Source of the DNA: Kiloniellales bacterium
GTDB taxonomy: Bacteria > Pseudomonadota > Alphaproteobacteria > Kiloniellales > JAKSDN01
Assembly: GCA_028280455.1 (NCBI GenBank)
Contig: JANQLT010000125.1
Span: forward strand, 1-52,418
Direction: 5' to 3'
DNA length: 52,418 nt
Part shown: in pieces, positions 48,360 through 52,418 of the stretch
How the letters are laid out: each line of letters starts with the position of its first letter
Numbering within the stretch: the first letter of the stretch is position 1
Translations under genes and position numbers: made by a program
Notes under the pieces: generated by a model
Databases searched by the model: none
The model's input: the letters and a program-made list of their open reading frames with translations, nothing else
Told to the model about the DNA's origin: nothing

Positions 48360-49223
48360 TCAGCCGTCCGCTTCGGGGACCAGCAGCAGGCCCGGCATCT
48401 CGTGGTCGACGATGCGCAGGAACTCGAGGCGATGCAGGTCGACGAAGGGCTCCACCTCGATGGCCGTCTTCTCGACCGTCTCGACCTGGCCGACCGGCAG
48501 CCCGGGCGGCAGCACGCCGCCGTGGCCGGAGGTCACCACCCGGTCGCCGGGATTGACCTGAACCCGCGGGCGCAGGAACTCGATGCGCGGCCGGTCGCTG
48601 TTGTTGCCGGCCAGCACGGCGCGCTCGCGCTGCGGGCCGACGACCACCGGCACCCGGCTGTTCATGTCGGTGATCAGCAGCACCCGGGCCGAGCGCAGGC
48701 CGACGTTGGCCACCCGGCCGACCATGCCGACGCCGGTCAGCGCCGCCTGGCCGCGGCGCAGGCCGTCGCGCTCGCCGGCGTTGACCACCAGGGAGCGCAC
48801 GAAGGGGCCGCCGGCGTCGGTCACGACCCGCGCCGTGACGCTGGTCTCGGGCCCGTCCGGCACGAGCTGCAGCAGCTCGCGCAGGGCCAGGTTCTCGGCC
48901 TCCAGGCGCCGGGCGGCCATCTGCCAGTGCATCAGGCGTTGGTTACGGGCCTGCAGCTCGGCGTTGTCGGCCTTGAGCGCGGCCATCTCCTTGGCGCCCT
49001 GGATGGTGTCGCGCACCGTGGCGATCGGCCGCGAGGCCAGGTCGAGGATCGGCGCCACGGCGTCGACCACCGCCATGCGGGCGCTGTCGAGGACGGCGCT
49101 GTCCGTGCGCGCGAGCAGCATCAGGCCGATGGCGGCACCGGCCAGGGACAGGAACGCAAAGCGTTGCAGCCAGGCTCGCAGGGGCCTGGCCAGGCGAAGA
49201 ACGGAGAACGTCCGGTCCTTCAC
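48360..49223 (-). CDS. mreC: MreC rod-shape determining protein
   Basis: A protein of 287 residues with one N-terminal span (FAFLSLAGAAIGLMLLART region), a coiled coil (AALKADNAELQARNQRLMHWQ) and a beta-rich periplasmic domain with VTDAGGPFVRSLVVNAGERDGLRRGQ and GDRVVTSGHGGVLPPGLPVG. This is the standard MreC layout. It links MreB to PBP2 in the periplasm. It starts 102 bp after mreB. Confidence 0.95.
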   Translation of the reverse strand: MKDRTFSVLRLARPLRAWLQRFAFLSLAGAAIGLMLLARTDSAVLDSARMAVVDAVAPILDLASRPIATVRDTIQGAKEMAALKADNAELQARNQRLMHWQMAARRLEAENLALRELLQLVPDGPETSVTARVVTDAGGPFVRSLVVNAGERDGLRRGQAALTGVGMVGRVANVGLRSARVLLITDMNSRVPVVVGPQRERAVLAGNNSDRPRIEFLRPRVQVNPGDRVVTSGHGGVLPPGLPVGQVETVEKTAIEVEPFVDLHRLEFLRIVDHEMPGLLLVPEADG

Positions 49224-49325
49224 GCGCGCAGCCTCCAGGTGCTCGGGCCGCAGCCCATCACCGTTGGACCAAGATCAGGACAGTCTAAGCCGTTGGCGAG
49301 TTCAAATAAAGTTCAGCGAAAGGAC

Positions 49326-50372
<1,047 letters not shown>

Positions 50373-50408
50373 TCACTTCGTCCCCGTATTGGTGTTCCGT
50401 TCGGTGAT

Positions 50409-50439
50409 CCCTGCCGGCCAGGCTCGCCAGCCGGCAGGG
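50409..50439 (-). terminator. Hairpin between leuA and mreB
   Basis: CCCTGCCGGC (50409-50418) and GCCGGCAGGG (50430-50439) form a perfect 10-bp stem with an 11-nt loop between the leuA stop and the mreB start. No T-run follows on the minus strand, so it is a possible weak terminator or processing site. It is the only structure seen in the gap. Confidence 0.45.
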
Positions 50440-50495
50440 GCACCACGTCTCCGTCAAACGCCGCGTTGCGGCCGCCCGATGGCCCGAAGGGCCGG

Positions 50496-52049
<1,554 letters not shown>

Positions 52050-52418
52050 CGTCAGGGTTCCTCTCACCTCAAGGAAACGGGGTTAAGACAAAGGTACGTA
52101 AGCATCCCCCGAATGCCCGGTTATGACCCGAGGCATTCAGGGGCACCTAAGTCGAAGTGCCCCGTCGCGACCGATCAGGCGAAGGAAGGAAACGGCGCCC
52201 AGCAGGCACGACTCGACGGCAGCGCCGCGGAAATCCTCCGCGGGGCGATCCGTCGTGCAGATCATCTGCCGTGTCAGCCAGGAAGCCATTTTCGTCGTCC
52301 GAAACGCAGTTCTTGTCGAGACCCGTTAATCCTCGCCGAACAGAGTTAACGGCGGGTAAACGGAAACCGACATTCTCAACAATTAGCCAATCAACGTGTA
52401 GGCCACATTAACCATTGT
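52050..52418 (-). other. leuA leader region with a possible leader peptide
   Basis: There is no normal gene in these 369 bp. On the minus strand a 50-residue frame (52137-52289) begins MASWLTRQM and becomes leucine-rich toward its end (CLLGAVSFLRLIG, ALRLR): 7 Leu in all, 6 of them in the last 22 residues. It ends inside the hairpin pair described separately. A leader peptide of an attenuator is possible, although no run of consecutive leucine codons is present and its ribosome site is weak. Confidence 0.35.
52107..52163 (-). promoter_or_regulatory. Two mutually exclusive hairpins in the leuA leader
   Basis: GGGGCAC and GTGCCCC (52140-52146 and 52157-52163 on the plus strand) form one stem. 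GGCATTCAGGGG (52132-52143) pairs with CCCCGAATGCC (52107-52117, one bulge) to form another. Both use bases 52140-52143, so they cannot form together. Such competition is typical of attenuators. Neither hairpin is followed by a T-run, so the mechanism, if any, may be Rho-dependent or translational. Confidence 0.4.

Overview
The window is GC-rich bacterial chromosome that looks alphaproteobacterial, of a Rhodospirillales/Kiloniellales kind. This is inferred from AapJQM-type amino-acid transporters, the mreB-mreC-mreD-mrdA-rodA order next to leuA, and codon bias toward G/C third positions. It carries one clearly bounded genomic island of lower GC.

Layout. (1) 1-7059: the tail of a class IV aminotransferase, then two paralogous ABC amino-acid uptake triads (binding protein plus two permeases, twice), with no ATPase gene in view. 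(2) 7065-16770: an IclR-type regulator with genes on both sides: a cystathionine beta-lyase-like enzyme, a VOC protein, a cytosolic BisC-like molybdoenzyme and a rhodanese, then an operon of FAD amine/amino-acid oxidase, SDR, CoA-transferase and crotonase-fold protein. The two divergent gaps flanking the regulator share a 33-bp element (8942-8974 and 12629-12661). I infer one regulon, possibly for an S-oxidised or amine-bearing sulfur amino acid. (3) 16771-21650: small hypothetical genes, a 132-bp nested inverted repeat and an amidase.

(4) 21813-38247: a 16.4-kb integrative island in the 3' end of tRNA-Lys(CTT). An 18-bp direct repeat, which is exactly the tRNA 3' end including its encoded CCA, bounds it. 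A tyrosine integrase lies beside the tRNA, and paired TGTACCACC sites near both ends look like integrase arm sites. Cargo: a lipoprotein, a small gene coupled to a protein with HUH-endonuclease (Rep-like) motifs, a serine recombinase, and a minus-strand defence-type cluster. That cluster is a type III-like Res, a beta-class adenine methylase, a 125-aa unknown, a DUF4145-like protein, a RelE-like/UvrD helicase fusion and a Schlafen AlbA_2 protein. The res frame is broken by one in-frame TAG, and the methylase has an AT-rich segment where its target-recognition domain should be.

(5) 38655-43070: an XpaC-like/TelA/VWA membrane-stress operon. Then come a low-GC pair (secreted protein, pentapeptide-repeat membrane protein) and two copies of a 91-bp dispersed repeat. 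(6) 44787-52418 (minus strand): the rod-shape operon mreB, mreC, mreD, mrdA, rodA, preceded by leuA with a leader that can form two mutually exclusive hairpins.

All calls come from reading the sequence. No database search was run.
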